Assembly: GCA_017962615.1 (NCBI GenBank)
Contig: JAGCUZ010000061.1
Span: 1-48,038 of the forward strand
Source of the DNA: Bacteroidales bacterium
GTDB lineage: Bacteria; Bacteroidota; Bacteroidia; Bacteroidales; P3
Direction of reading: 5' to 3'
Length of the DNA stretch: 48,038 nucleotides
Position 1 is the stretch's first letter. The number at the start of each line of letters is the position of its first letter. The translations under genes were made by a program, and so were the position numbers. Of the stretch, positions 17,013 to 25,535 are shown piece after piece. Below the pieces are notes generated by a model. That model searched no databases. It was not told where the DNA came from and saw nothing but the letters and a program-made list of their open reading frames with translations.

Positions 17013-18002
17013 TTAGTTGACCATCTTGATAAGGTCGCCGAGGTTGGGGGTGAGGATAATCTCTGTGCGACGGTTCTGCGCCTTGTTGGCGGGACTGTCG
17101 TTGGGGACCTTGGGGGCGAACTCGCCGTGGCCGCAGGCCTCTACCCTGGCGGGGTTGATGCCGGGGCCGTACTTCAGGAGGAGTTTAAGAATGGCGGTGG
17201 CACGCATCACGCTGAGGTCCCAGTTGTCCTTCACTTCGGCTTTGCCATTGTAGGGGTCGTTGTCGGTGTGGCCCTCTACGAGGATGTTGAGGTCGGGATT
17301 GTCCTCGAGCACCTTGGCGAGGCTGCGGATGGCCTCGGCGCCCTCCTTGGAGACGGTCCAGCTGCCCGACGAGAACATCAGCTTGCTGTCGAGCGAGACG
17401 TACACTTTGCCGTTCTTCGACTCGACGTTGAGGCCTTTGTCGGCAAAGCCCGTCAGGGCGTTGTTGACGGCGTCGCGCAGGGCTTTTATCTCGCGCTCTT
17501 TGTCACCGAGGGCCTTGCGGGCTTCGGCCTCTTTGCGCTCAAGCTCTTTCTGCTTGGCGGTGAGGGCGTTCTGCTGACGGCGGAACTCCTGCTCCTTGGC
17601 GGCGAAGGCTTCTTCGCGCTGCGTGAGCTCCTTGGTACGTGCGGTGAGCAGGTTGTTGGCCCGCGTGAGGTCGCGGTTCTTGCTGGTTACCTGCTGCATA
17701 TAGTTCTCGATGACAGTGTCGTAACCGAGCTTGAGCTTGCCTATCTCGTCCTGCAGCTGCTCGTTCTCGTCCTGAAGCTGCAGGTTGTGGTTGCGCAGAT
17801 CCTGCACCGAGGTGGAGAGCAGCTCGTTCTGCCGCAGCAGTTCGGCCTGCTCGGCCTGCATGTCTTTCATCTCCTGCTTGGCGATGTTGTTCTCTTTCTT
17901 GAGCCTTGTATTCTTGTTCTCGAGGGCTTCGTACTTGCCCAGAGTGACGCACGAGCTGCACAGCAGTGTGGCCGTCGCTATAAATATTATATACTTTTTC
18001 AT
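17013..18002 (-). CDS. OmpA-family peptidoglycan-binding lipoprotein with coiled coil
   Basis: A 329-residue envelope protein. The start MKKYIIFIATATLLCSSC gives a lipoprotein-type signal with Cys18 as likely lipidation site. Residues about 25-190 are a long, highly charged coiled coil rich in Glu, Gln and Lys. Residues about 205-329 form an OmpA C-terminal domain with ILVEGHTDNDPYNGKA, NWDLSVMRA and NRRTEIIL, the usual peptidoglycan (DAP) contacts. It probably tethers the outer membrane to the cell wall across the periplasm. I chose this start over a longer frame because that frame runs back through the divergent ClC gene. It is divergent from that gene across an 82-bp AT-rich spacer. Confidence 0.88.
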   Translation of the reverse strand: MKKYIIFIATATLLCSSCVTLGKYEALENKNTRLKKENNIAKQEMKDMQAEQAELLRQNELLSTSVQDLRNHNLQLQDENEQLQDEIGKLKLGYDTVIENYMQQVTSKNRDLTRANNLLTARTKELTQREEAFAAKEQEFRRQQNALTAKQKELERKEAEARKALGDKEREIKALRDAVNNALTGFADKGLNVESKNGKVYVSLDSKLMFSSGSWTVSKEGAEAIRSLAKVLEDNPDLNILVEGHTDNDPYNGKAEVKDNWDLSVMRATAILKLLLKYGPGINPARVEACGHGEFAPKVPNDSPANKAQNRRTEIILTPNLGDLIKMVN

Positions 18003-18034
18003 ATGCTTGTATAACGCAATTGAAAAAAAAATCG

Positions 18035-18042
18035 TACCTTTG
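18035..18042 (+). promoter_or_regulatory. -7 box for the ClC transporter gene
   Basis: TACCTTTG matches TAnnTTTG exactly, 42 bp upstream of the ATG at 18085. No well-spaced -33 TTG is obvious (nearest at 18007-18009 and 18020-18022). It lies in the divergent OmpA/ClC spacer. Confidence 0.45.
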
Positions 18043-18084
18043 CAGAACATTTTTTTTAAAAGCAGGAGAGCAAAACATCCGCAG

Positions 18085-19878
18085 ATGTCTAAGACACTGA
18101 TAAATATATACAAGAAGGCACATATATGGCGGCTGCGCCACATATCGATGCCGGTGTATATGGTGCTGCTGAGCATCGTGGTAGGGGTTTGTTCGGGCTT
18201 TGCCGCCGTGCTGCTGAAGACGGGCGTGCACTTCCTCGGGCAGGCGCTCACGCGGCTGAGCGTGGCCACCGTTGCCGGGGGCAACCTGATGATACTGGTG
18301 TACCCGTCGGTGGGCATACTGCTGTCGGTGCTGTACGCGCGCTACGTGGCCCACGGCGAGATAGGCCACGGCATACCGTCGGTGCTGCTCTCGATATCGA
18401 GGCACAAAGGGGTGCTGCCGGCACGCAACATATACAACCCGCTGATTGCGTCGAGCCTTACCGTGAGCTTCGGCGGGTCGGTGGGACTGGAGGCCCCCAT
18501 TGCCTCCACGGGCAGTGCCATAGGCTCGAACGTGGGGCAGTTCTGCCGCCTCAATCTGCAACAGGTCAAGCTGTTGCTTGGCTGCGGTGCCGCCGGTGCC
18601 ATAGCCGGCATCTTCAAAGCCCCGATAGCGGGTATACTCTTCGTGGTGGAGGTGCTGATGTTCGACCTGAACAAGACGTCGGCCGTGCCGTTGCTCTTCT
18701 CGTCGCTGAGCGCCAACACGGTGGCATACTTCCTGATGGGCCCCGACGTGCAGTTCGCCTTCCAGGTCACCGAGGCCTTCGCCCTCTCACAGATACCCTT
18801 CTATGTGCTGCTGGGCGTCTTCTGTGCGGTGTGCAGCGTCTACTTCCTCCGCATGACCGACGCCGTCGAGCAGTACTTCGCGCGGCACCGCCGCCGCACG
18901 CGCTTCGTGCTGGGCAGCGTGCTGCTGGGCGTGATGATATTCCTCTTCCCGCCGCTTTACGGCGAGGGCTACGGCTCGCTCACCGCCCTCTTGCACGGCA
19001 ACAGCGACATACTCTTTGCGGGCAGCATCTTCGCCCCGATGCAGGGCAAGTCGTGGGCGGCCATAGCCATGCTGCTGGTGCTGATACTCACCAAGGCCAT
19101 AGCCACCGCCACCACCATAGGCAGCGGCGGCGTGGGCGGCACCTTCGGCCCCTCTCTGGTGCTGGGAGGCCTCAGCGGCTACTGCGTAGCACTGATATGC
19201 AACCAAATGGGACTGCCCGAGCAGTCGACGGCCAACTTCGCCCTCGTGGGCATGGCGGCGGTGATGACCGGCGTGATGCAGGCGCCCTTCATGGCCACGC
19301 TGCTCATCGCCGAGATTACCGGCGGCTACGCGCTGCTGGTGCCGCTACTCATCACCTCGGCGGTCACCTTCATCTGCGTGAGCCCTTTCGAGCGGCACTC
19401 CATCTACGCCCGCAAGCTCGCCGAGCAGGGCGACCTGCTAACCCACGACAAAGACCGCTCGGCATGGCAGCTTATCAACATGCGCAAACTCATAGAATGC
19501 AACTTCGCCACGGTGCGCCAGGGGCAGACCCTCGGCCAGCTGGTCGAGGCCGTGAAGAACTCCCGCCGCAACATATTCCCCGTGCTCTCGGCCGACGATA
19601 AGTTCCTCGGCGTCATCATCCTCGACGACATACGCCAGGTCATGTTCCGCACCGAGCTGTACGACACCACCACCGTCGACGAGCTGATGCACCCGCTGTC
19701 AGAGGGCGACGTGGTGTCGATCGACGACTCGCCGCAGACCGTGGTGCAGAAGTTCCGCTCCAGCGAACGCTATAACCTCGTGGTAATCGACACCGACGGC
19801 CGCTACATAGGCTTCCTGTCGCGCGCCAACACCTTCAGCGCCTACCGCCGCTTCATCAGCGACACCAGTGATGAATAG
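18085..19878 (+). CDS. ClC-family chloride transporter/channel with CBS pair
   Basis: A 597-residue inner-membrane ClC protein. Selectivity signatures are present: GHGIPS (94-99), GLEAP (134-138, gating Glu E136) and GGVGGTFGPSL (about 349-359). In E. coli ClcA the helix after APLAGILF carries two glutamates, the second being the internal proton Glu203. Here the matching stretch is APIAGILFVVEV, with E189 followed by V190. That suggests loss of the canonical proton pathway and possible channel rather than antiporter behaviour, which is inference. Two CBS domains (about 470-590) should provide nucleotide regulation. I start at MSKTLINIYK, just downstream of a promoter box; the longer frame runs into the divergent gene. 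The stop is followed after 3 bp by a heptad repeat. Confidence 0.88.
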   Translation: MSKTLINIYKKAHIWRLRHISMPVYMVLLSIVVGVCSGFAAVLLKTGVHFLGQALTRLSVATVAGGNLMILVYPSVGILLSVLYARYVAHGEIGHGIPSVLLSISRHKGVLPARNIYNPLIASSLTVSFGGSVGLEAPIASTGSAIGSNVGQFCRLNLQQVKLLLGCGAAGAIAGIFKAPIAGILFVVEVLMFDLNKTSAVPLLFSSLSANTVAYFLMGPDVQFAFQVTEAFALSQIPFYVLLGVFCAVCSVYFLRMTDAVEQYFARHRRRTRFVLGSVLLGVMIFLFPPLYGEGYGSLTALLHGNSDILFAGSIFAPMQGKSWAAIAMLLVLILTKAIATATTIGSGGVGGTFGPSLVLGGLSGYCVALICNQMGLPEQSTANFALVGMAAVMTGVMQAPFMATLLIAEITGGYALLVPLLITSAVTFICVSPFERHSIYARKLAEQGDLLTHDKDRSAWQLINMRKLIECNFATVRQGQTLGQLVEAVKNSRRNIFPVLSADDKFLGVIILDDIRQVMFRTELYDTTTVDELMHPLSEGDVVSIDDSPQTVVQKFRSSERYNLVVIDTDGRYIGFLSRANTFSAYRRFISDTSDE

Positions 19879-19881
19879 AAC

Positions 19882-20087
19882 TGAGTTATTAGTTCTAAGC
19901 TTTAAGTGGCTGGCGCGCCAACCGCGTCAGCCACTTTTAATTTCTTTTAGTTCTCCGACTGCGCAGCAGTCCTTTTTCTTTTAGTTCTTTTAGTTCTGAT
20001 TGAGTCCTTGACTGCGCAGCAGTCGTACCGACTGAATCAAAACCGCGTCAGCTACTAATAACTAATAACTTAAAACTTAAAACTTAG
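19882..20087. repeat. Heptad/hairpin intergenic repeat, copy 1 (composite, between convergent genes)
   Basis: This fills nearly all the space between the ClC stop (19878) and the stop of the convergent barrel gene (20089). From the left: heptads (AGTTATT, AGTTCTA, AGCTTTA), then AAGTGGCTG (19904-19912), which pairs with CAGCCACTT (19928-19936). Next come T-rich TTCTTTTAGTT repeats, the hairpin GACTGCGCAGCAGTC, a second GACTGCGCAGCAGTC, CGCGTCAGC and a right heptad array (CTAATAA, CTTAAAA). Positions 19928-20006 are identical over 79 bp to 25367-25445. The two ends are in mirror orientation, so each faces the stop of its own gene. Confidence 0.85.
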
Positions 20088-20088
20088 A

Positions 20089-20784
20089 TCACCCTTCTGG
20101 CAGCGAAGGCGTGGCCTTGTCGCGCTTCTTGAGTGTGAAGCCTATGCCGAAATGCACGTCGGCATAGTCAACGCCTATCGACGTGACACCCAATCCAAGA
20201 ACCAGCCGCTCCTTGACGCACAGCGTGCCGCCGAGGTCGACGGCCAAGCCGCTGTGGCTTGCCCCGGGCTGTACCACCCACACGTCGTTGGCGGTAAGCC
20301 ACGACAGGGTGCGCTCGCCGTAGCCAAGGCCCACGTTGAGCCATAGGCTCTTATTAATCCTGCGGCTGTAGCCAGCCACCAGCGACAACCGCTGACGCGA
20401 CACCTCGCCGGTATAGAACGGCTGCTGAGTACCCACGACGCCCTCGGCCACGTCGCCGTAGACCGTTGCCATGGTGCCGTCGGGCTCGGCCACTACGGTG
20501 CCTTTGTCGAAGTTGAAGCCCGTCATGGCGGTGACGTACCAGCCATTTCTTTTCACGCTGCCCAGCGTGACACCCGCCGACAGCTGCGGCGCCACGTTGC
20601 CCGCCACGTTGAACATAAGGTAAGTATGCGGCGTGTTAGCCTTGTGGAGGCTCATGGTCCCCACCTGTGCGGCGGCTTTGCCGTCACCTCCCTCCTGCCC
20701 CACTGCCTGCGCCGAGAGTACTGCAAGGCACAGCACTGCGGCAGCCACCCGCCTCAAGAACTTTATATCTATACTGTATGTCAT
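20089..20784 (-). CDS. Predicted outer-membrane beta-barrel protein
   Basis: A 231-residue exported protein with an N-terminal signal region (hydrophobic about 12-28, ending AQAVGQ). The remainder alternates polar and hydrophobic residues with many Gly and aromatic positions (VTAMTGFNFDKG, LWLNVGLGYGERT, HFGIGFTLKK), as expected of about eight to ten beta-strands. The polar tail after the last strand (KKRDKATPSLPEG) is unusual because most barrel proteins end in an aromatic residue. I recognise no specific family. It is the last gene of the Wzz/O-antigen-ligase/lipoprotein run, 60 bp after the lipoprotein, so a role in the same envelope process is possible. Confidence 0.6.
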   Translation of the reverse strand: MTYSIDIKFLRRVAAAVLCLAVLSAQAVGQEGGDGKAAAQVGTMSLHKANTPHTYLMFNVAGNVAPQLSAGVTLGSVKRNGWYVTAMTGFNFDKGTVVAEPDGTMATVYGDVAEGVVGTQQPFYTGEVSRQRLSLVAGYSRRINKSLWLNVGLGYGERTLSWLTANDVWVVQPGASHSGLAVDLGGTLCVKERLVLGLGVTSIGVDYADVHFGIGFTLKKRDKATPSLPEG

Positions 20785-20844
20785 ATTGTTTCTAATAGGT
20801 TTATTTATCTATCGCTTCTACCGTATCTATCGCCTCTATACCAT

Positions 20845-22896
20845 TTACTCGTTAACCACCAGTCTCACGGCCTCGCCCATATAGCGCAGGCCGAGACCAT
20901 TGGCCACGTTTATCGCGATGGCGCTGAAGTTCATGTCGTAAGCGTAGCGCGACGTGTGGATCGACGCACTCCAATAGTACCCGCAGGCGTCCACGTCGGA
21001 CACTGCAGAGCCGCTGCGCCGTCCCGAAGCAGGGAGGAACACGGCTCCGGCCTGCTGCATGAGATCCCATTGGTACTGCGTGTAGCTGTTGGTAGCATAG
21101 CCGTTGGCATAACCCGGGTGGAACTCGCAGTAGCCCGGCAACGTCCAGCTGTCGGGCAGCACCACGACGCCCGTGTAGCTCACCCCGTTGACCGTGATGG
21201 TGGCCAACGCGGCCTTGTTGGCAGCACCCGGACGCACGTTGAACAGGTAGTTCCACTCGTCGTGCGTCAGCGTGCGCCACTTGCCTGCGCGGTTGCCGCC
21301 GTTGCTCACCGCATTGTACACGCCCCAGTCGGCGTTGGCGTATGGTCCCGACAAGGTTGCCGAGGTGCTGCCGCCGGGCATGTAGTCGGCTGTGGCGGTG
21401 GATACCGACCAAGGATCGTAGGCATTGGCACCGCTGTTCCAACCGCTGGTGCCCCAGCCGAAGAGGTCTATCCAGCCGTCGTAGCCGTCAGCCACCGCCT
21501 GGTTGGGCATACCGATATACTCGTATTGATTGTCGGCAAAGCGCCACTCACCGGTGGTTGCCCTGTAGCGCAGGTTGCCCTGCGAGAAGCGCACCCGCTG
21601 CGACACGCCCACGGTAAAGAGGCCGCCGAGCGCGCCGAAAGAGGACGACGTGACGAAGTCGTCGCCATAGCCCACGCCCAAGGCGTTGACGGCGTATGGA
21701 CGTATGTAGTACACCGTGTTGGGCGCAAGACCCGTGACCGATGCGGTGAACGTTGCGTTGGCCTGCACATGCGACGCGTTGTCAATCGTGGGAGCCGGAG
21801 TGGTACCCCAGCAGAAACCCGTCTCGGTGACCGAGGCTCCGCCATCGCTGACCACCGTTCCCTTCGCCGTCATCGACGAGGCTGACGACTCGTAGATGTC
21901 GTCAAAGTCCACCATAGGCGGCATGGGGGCCGTCGTCGTCACCGTGTATTCCTCGCCGTAAGCCACGCCGCTTCCGTTAACGGCGTAAGCTCTCACGTGA
22001 TAGGTGCTGCTCGGACTCAGGCCGTTGACGACGCAGGCGAAGGTGTCGGCGCGCAGCACGGCCTGCACATGGGTGCCATTGATTGTAGGCTGAGACGCCG
22101 TGCCCCAGCACACGCCGCATGCCGTCACCGGCAGTCCGCCGTCTGACACTATCGCTCCACCCGTGCGGAACAGCGTTGCAGCTATCGAATAAGGCGTGCT
22201 CGTGGTCACAGCGGGCTCCTGTAAAGCCAGCGTGCGGAACACCGTGTCGGAGCCGTAGCCCACGCCCGCCGCCCCTTTGGCGAAGGCTCTTACATGATAG
22301 GTAGTGCCGGGTTGCAAACTGTCGAAGGTGAACTCGAAGAGTCCAGTCTGCGACAGCGCCACGCACTGGCAGAGGTCGTCGACTGTGGGATTGGTTGTCG
22401 TGGCAAGGCATATACCGCAGCTGTCAACAGCCATATTGCCCACCGCCATCAACGCCCCCTGTATATCCGCCTCTCTGTAGCTTGGCGTTATCGACAAGAC
22501 CACAGGCTCGCCGGGACGCGGCGCCACCGTAGTGAAAGCGGTGTCGACAAGGCGGCGCGAGCCGTAGTCGTTCATAGCCACCACCGCACAGCCGTAGGCC
22601 GTGGCGGGCAGCAAGCCTTCCACATGCAGCGAGAAGCGGCGGCTCCAGAGGCCGGCCTGCTCCATGGCATATACCTGCGTGTCGGTCGACTCCGACCAGC
22701 AGCGGAACTCCAGCTGCATGGTGCCGTGCAGATTGGCAAGACTGCAGTCAACATCCAATGATGTCATCGTGGTCGACAGCTCTATAGATGCCATCTGCAG
22801 CTCGTTGAGCGCCACCTCGGGATCTTTGCTGCATCCCGTCAGCAGCACCATCGCCGCCAACAGCATATAATACACTTTAAACCAATGCTTTCTCAT
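20845..22896 (-). CDS. Large surface lipoprotein with FN3-like repeats and Fib_succ-type C-terminus
   Basis: A 683-residue lipoprotein. MRKHWFKVYYMLLAAMVL followed by LTGC gives a lipobox with Cys22. About four FN3-like modules of roughly 95 residues follow (about 30-400), with recurring GLxPxTxYxVRAYAxNxxGVxYG and CGVCWGT or GFCWGT motifs. The C-terminal third (about 415-683: VSQGNLRY-like start, GYDGWIDLFGWG, LPASGRRSG, GYYWSAS, and YMGEAVRLV at the end) resembles the Fibrobacter succinogenes major paralogous domain. Its start overlaps the end of the O-antigen-ligase-like gene by 20 bp, implying translational coupling. Probably surface-exposed; binding partner unknown. Confidence 0.75.
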   Translation of the reverse strand: MRKHWFKVYYMLLAAMVLLTGCSKDPEVALNELQMASIELSTTMTSLDVDCSLANLHGTMQLEFRCWSESTDTQVYAMEQAGLWSRRFSLHVEGLLPATAYGCAVVAMNDYGSRRLVDTAFTTVAPRPGEPVVLSITPSYREADIQGALMAVGNMAVDSCGICLATTTNPTVDDLCQCVALSQTGLFEFTFDSLQPGTTYHVRAFAKGAAGVGYGSDTVFRTLALQEPAVTTSTPYSIAATLFRTGGAIVSDGGLPVTACGVCWGTASQPTINGTHVQAVLRADTFACVVNGLSPSSTYHVRAYAVNGSGVAYGEEYTVTTTAPMPPMVDFDDIYESSASSMTAKGTVVSDGGASVTETGFCWGTTPAPTIDNASHVQANATFTASVTGLAPNTVYYIRPYAVNALGVGYGDDFVTSSSFGALGGLFTVGVSQRVRFSQGNLRYRATTGEWRFADNQYEYIGMPNQAVADGYDGWIDLFGWGTSGWNSGANAYDPWSVSTATADYMPGGSTSATLSGPYANADWGVYNAVSNGGNRAGKWRTLTHDEWNYLFNVRPGAANKAALATITVNGVSYTGVVVLPDSWTLPGYCEFHPGYANGYATNSYTQYQWDLMQQAGAVFLPASGRRSGSAVSDVDACGYYWSASIHTSRYAYDMNFSAIAINVANGLGLRYMGEAVRLVVNE

Positions 22897-24352
22897 TATC
22901 ACCATCCTTTCGCTGTGTATCGAGTTTTTCAGAGTATATATCCAGAGCCACTATCACTGCCGTGAAGCCCCAGAACGGTACCGACAACTTGTCGGTATCG
23001 AGGAAGTTGTTGAATATTCCATGTACGTAATAGGTCAGCAGGCTGAGCGTGAACGCCAGCGCGGTGTGCGCCACTGCAGTGTCGCGCGCCGTCCGGTATA
23101 TGCGCACGCCCGTGGCAAACGTCACCATGAATATCCCCGCCACCAGCAGCACGCCGGGGATGCCCTGCTCGGTCATGGGACCTATATACTCGCTGTGGGC
23201 GTTGCCCAGGTTGCCCGAGTTGGTGCTGATGACGCTAAGCTGATAGCTGCGCTGATAGCTGGCATACACAAACTGGTAGGTGCCAGGGCCGCAGCCAAGC
23301 AGCGGGTTTTCCTTCCATATACGCACCGCCGAGGCCCAGCGGTTAAGCCGCTCGAGGTTGCTGGCGTCGGTGGAAATATTGGATATGGACTTTATCTGGC
23401 CCGCCAGGTCGTACGACGAGTCCTGCTTGTTCTTGCCAAGCTTATAGAGCACGTCCGACTGATAGACGAAGAACACCCCCACGCAGAGCGCGAAGCCCAG
23501 CATCATCCACTTCACCTTCATGCCCATGCGCACAAGCACGTACACGCCTATAGCCGCCAGCACGCTGAGCCATGCGGCACGGCAGTAGGAGAAGAACAGT
23601 CCCACCACGAGCAGCCCGAACAGCGCCAGGAACATCAGGCGGCTCCAGCCTTTGCTCTTGCGGCTGAATATGAAATAGAAGGCAGCGGGGATGAACAATG
23701 CTATCACGCAGCCGTAGGCCGTATGGTCGTTGTAGAACGGCCGCATCACGCGGTGCAGCGTCTGCAGGTCGCTGAAGTTGCCGAGGGTCTTCAGGGTCGC
23801 CAGCAGCACCACAGCCACAAGCCCTATGGCATAGCACCAGAAGAACTGGCGTATGCGCCTGCCATCCTTGAATATCTGCGCTGCAGCGAAGAAGAAAGGC
23901 ACCACGAACCACAGCCTCGCCAGGAAGTACTTCACCGACACCCACGGCATACGCGACGTGCACGCTGTTATCAGCATCCACGCCAGCGACGCCAGCACGA
24001 GTATCGACACCGGGTGCCGTAATATGCGGGTGTCGTAGTTATGCGCCACCAGCACCCTGAAGAAGAAAATCAGCGAGAAGAGTATCATCATCGGCTCCAC
24101 AGGCATAGACAGCTCCATGCCTTGCAGCAGCGACATGTTGATTGCAAAAGGCGTACACAGTGCCATGAAGAGGAACGCCGTCTCGAGCCTCAGCAGCAGC
24201 AAAGCCACCACCAAAGCGCCCAGCGGGAGCAACGAAAGATAGTAGAAGTCTTTTACCAGAAGTATGCAGTTGGCCACCAGAAAGAGCAACGACAGCACCA
24301 CCGCCACGACGGCGGCCTTGTTGCCTGCAAGCCACTCTTTCACACGTGCCAT
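22877..24352 (-). CDS. O-antigen ligase / Wzy-family polysaccharide membrane protein
   Basis: A 491-residue inner-membrane protein with about twelve hydrophobic segments. The Wzy_C signature is present: a periplasmic-loop Arg in SYCRAAWLSVL (near 257) and ENPLLGCGPGTYQFVYASY followed by NAHSEYIGPMTEQGIPG (His near 384), as in O-antigen ligases and polymerases. It may ligate or polymerise surface polysaccharide; the two activities cannot be told apart by eye. The start at 24352 follows the Wzz-like stop by 8 bp and has a GAGGAGGAG tract upstream, while an earlier in-frame start would lie inside the Wzz-like gene. No glycosyltransferase genes are nearby, so it probably acts with a locus elsewhere. 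Confidence 0.8.
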   Translation of the reverse strand: MARVKEWLAGNKAAVVAVVLSLLFLVANCILLVKDFYYLSLLPLGALVVALLLLRLETAFLFMALCTPFAINMSLLQGMELSMPVEPMMILFSLIFFFRVLVAHNYDTRILRHPVSILVLASLAWMLITACTSRMPWVSVKYFLARLWFVVPFFFAAAQIFKDGRRIRQFFWCYAIGLVAVVLLATLKTLGNFSDLQTLHRVMRPFYNDHTAYGCVIALFIPAAFYFIFSRKSKGWSRLMFLALFGLLVVGLFFSYCRAAWLSVLAAIGVYVLVRMGMKVKWMMLGFALCVGVFFVYQSDVLYKLGKNKQDSSYDLAGQIKSISNISTDASNLERLNRWASAVRIWKENPLLGCGPGTYQFVYASYQRSYQLSVISTNSGNLGNAHSEYIGPMTEQGIPGVLLVAGIFMVTFATGVRIYRTARDTAVAHTALAFTLSLLTYYVHGIFNNFLDTDKLSVPFWGFTAVIVALDIYSEKLDTQRKDGDNEKALV

Positions 24353-24360
24353 AGCCACGC

Positions 24361-25233
24361 CTACTCCTCCTCTTTGGCCTTGCGGTCGACAAGCAGCAAC
24401 ACGAGGATGCACATCACCAGCGCACCGAAGCTGCCCAGCAGCACAATGATGGTGCGTTTGGGCCATGCCTTGGTGTCCGACGGCGACGCCTTGTCGAGCC
24501 AGAACTTATAAGCCACGGCCAGCGAGGCGTCCACCTTGGTCTGCGTGGCACGCGTCTGCAGGTCGGCCAGCTGCTCGCACTTGTACTCTATAAGGCTCGA
24601 CGTGCTGTTGCGATGGCTGGGGTCGGTCGACATCTGGTCCTCGAGGGCGTGGATGTCCTCTGTCATCTGGTCGCACACGGCCTCCATGATGCCGCTGGCA
24701 TCCATGGCACGGTCGTGGTGTATGCGGTGGCAGATAGCATCGTAGCCCGAGGCGATGTAGTTGGCCATGTCGGCAGCCCACTGCGGGTCAACGTCGAGTA
24801 CCGACACCTCAACACCGAGGAACTCGGTGCGCTTCACGTTCACGTTGCCGCGATACTGCTCGTGCAGCTTATGCAACTTGTGCGGGTCATTGGCGCTTAT
24901 GCCGTAGTGCTCCAGCAGGTTGAAATGGTTGCACACGCTGTCCTCCATCGACTTCGACGAGAGTATCTGTATAGCATACTCGCAGTCGCGCTCAATGCCG
25001 TAGTCCATGAAGTCCAAGCTGTAATGGTAGTCCATAATGGCCTTCGACATTCGGTTCGAGTTGGTCGGAAACAGCGTAGCCGTCGACTTATAACGCGGTG
25101 TAATCAGAAGAGATGCCACCACCGAGACCACCAGAGCCCCGATGAAAACCCACATCAGCAGCTTCCACCATTTCTTGAAGAATCGCACCGTCAACTCACG
25201 GTCGTAATTGTTGCCAAAGTTTTTATCGCTCAT
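24361..25233 (-). CDS. Wzz/chain-length-determinant-like protein
   Basis: A 290-residue polysaccharide co-polymerase-type protein. TM1 at about 25-44 is followed by TPRYKSTATLFP (45-56), the typical Wzz motif after the first helix. A helical periplasmic domain follows, with TM2 near 262-283 and a short charged tail (DRKAKEEE). There is no cytoplasmic tyrosine kinase. It would set the length of the surface polysaccharide handled by the adjacent O-antigen-ligase-like protein, whose start lies 8 bp downstream. It is the first gene of a four-gene minus-strand operon reaching the barrel protein at 20089. Confidence 0.8.
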   Translation of the reverse strand: MSDKNFGNNYDRELTVRFFKKWWKLLMWVFIGALVVSVVASLLITPRYKSTATLFPTNSNRMSKAIMDYHYSLDFMDYGIERDCEYAIQILSSKSMEDSVCNHFNLLEHYGISANDPHKLHKLHEQYRGNVNVKRTEFLGVEVSVLDVDPQWAADMANYIASGYDAICHRIHHDRAMDASGIMEAVCDQMTEDIHALEDQMSTDPSHRNSTSSLIEYKCEQLADLQTRATQTKVDASLAVAYKFWLDKASPSDTKAWPKRTIIVLLGSFGALVMCILVLLLVDRKAKEEE

Positions 25234-25264
25234 AATGATTTTATCTGTTTATCCGTTGATGTTC

Positions 25265-25337
25265 TATGTTGATATGTCTTATGTTGATATGTCTTATGTT
25301 GATAAGTTGATATGTGAAGAAAGTCCAGTGGACTTTC
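25265..25337. repeat. 15-bp tandem repeat and 9-bp-arm palindrome upstream of wzz-like gene
   Basis: TATGTTGATATGTCT occurs twice head-to-tail at 25265-25294 with a degraded third copy to about 25313. It is followed by a hairpin with 9-bp arms and a single-base loop (GAAAGTCCA, G, TGGACTTTC; 25319-25337). Both lie in the leader or promoter region of the polysaccharide operon, between its first gene and a heptad repeat. Confidence 0.6.
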
Positions 25338-25360
25338 GATAGCGAAGCGGAGAATTTAAA

Positions 25361-25535
25361 TCGCGCCAGCCACTTTTAATTTCTTTTAGTTCTCCGACTG
25401 CGCAGCAGTCCTTTTTCTTTTAGTTCTTTTAGTTCTGATTGAGTCAAAACCGCGTCAGCCACTTAATGCCGAAGGCTGTGAGCACCGCTGAATAAAAACA
25501 TGGATAGCGAACAACTTAAAACTAATAACTTATAA
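25361..25535. repeat. Heptad/hairpin intergenic repeat, copy 2
   Basis: Read from the gene at right (stop 25530-25532, minus): heptads, then a unique tail (25479-25514, ending at TGAGCACCGCTGAATAAAAA on the plus strand), then the core CGCGTCAGCCACTT (25451-25464). After these come the T-rich segment with hairpin GACTGCGCAGCAGTC and a second core (CGCGCCAGCCACTT, 25362-25375). Positions 25367-25445 are identical to copy 1. The heptads run into the coding sequence on the right and supply its stop codon. Confidence 0.85.
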
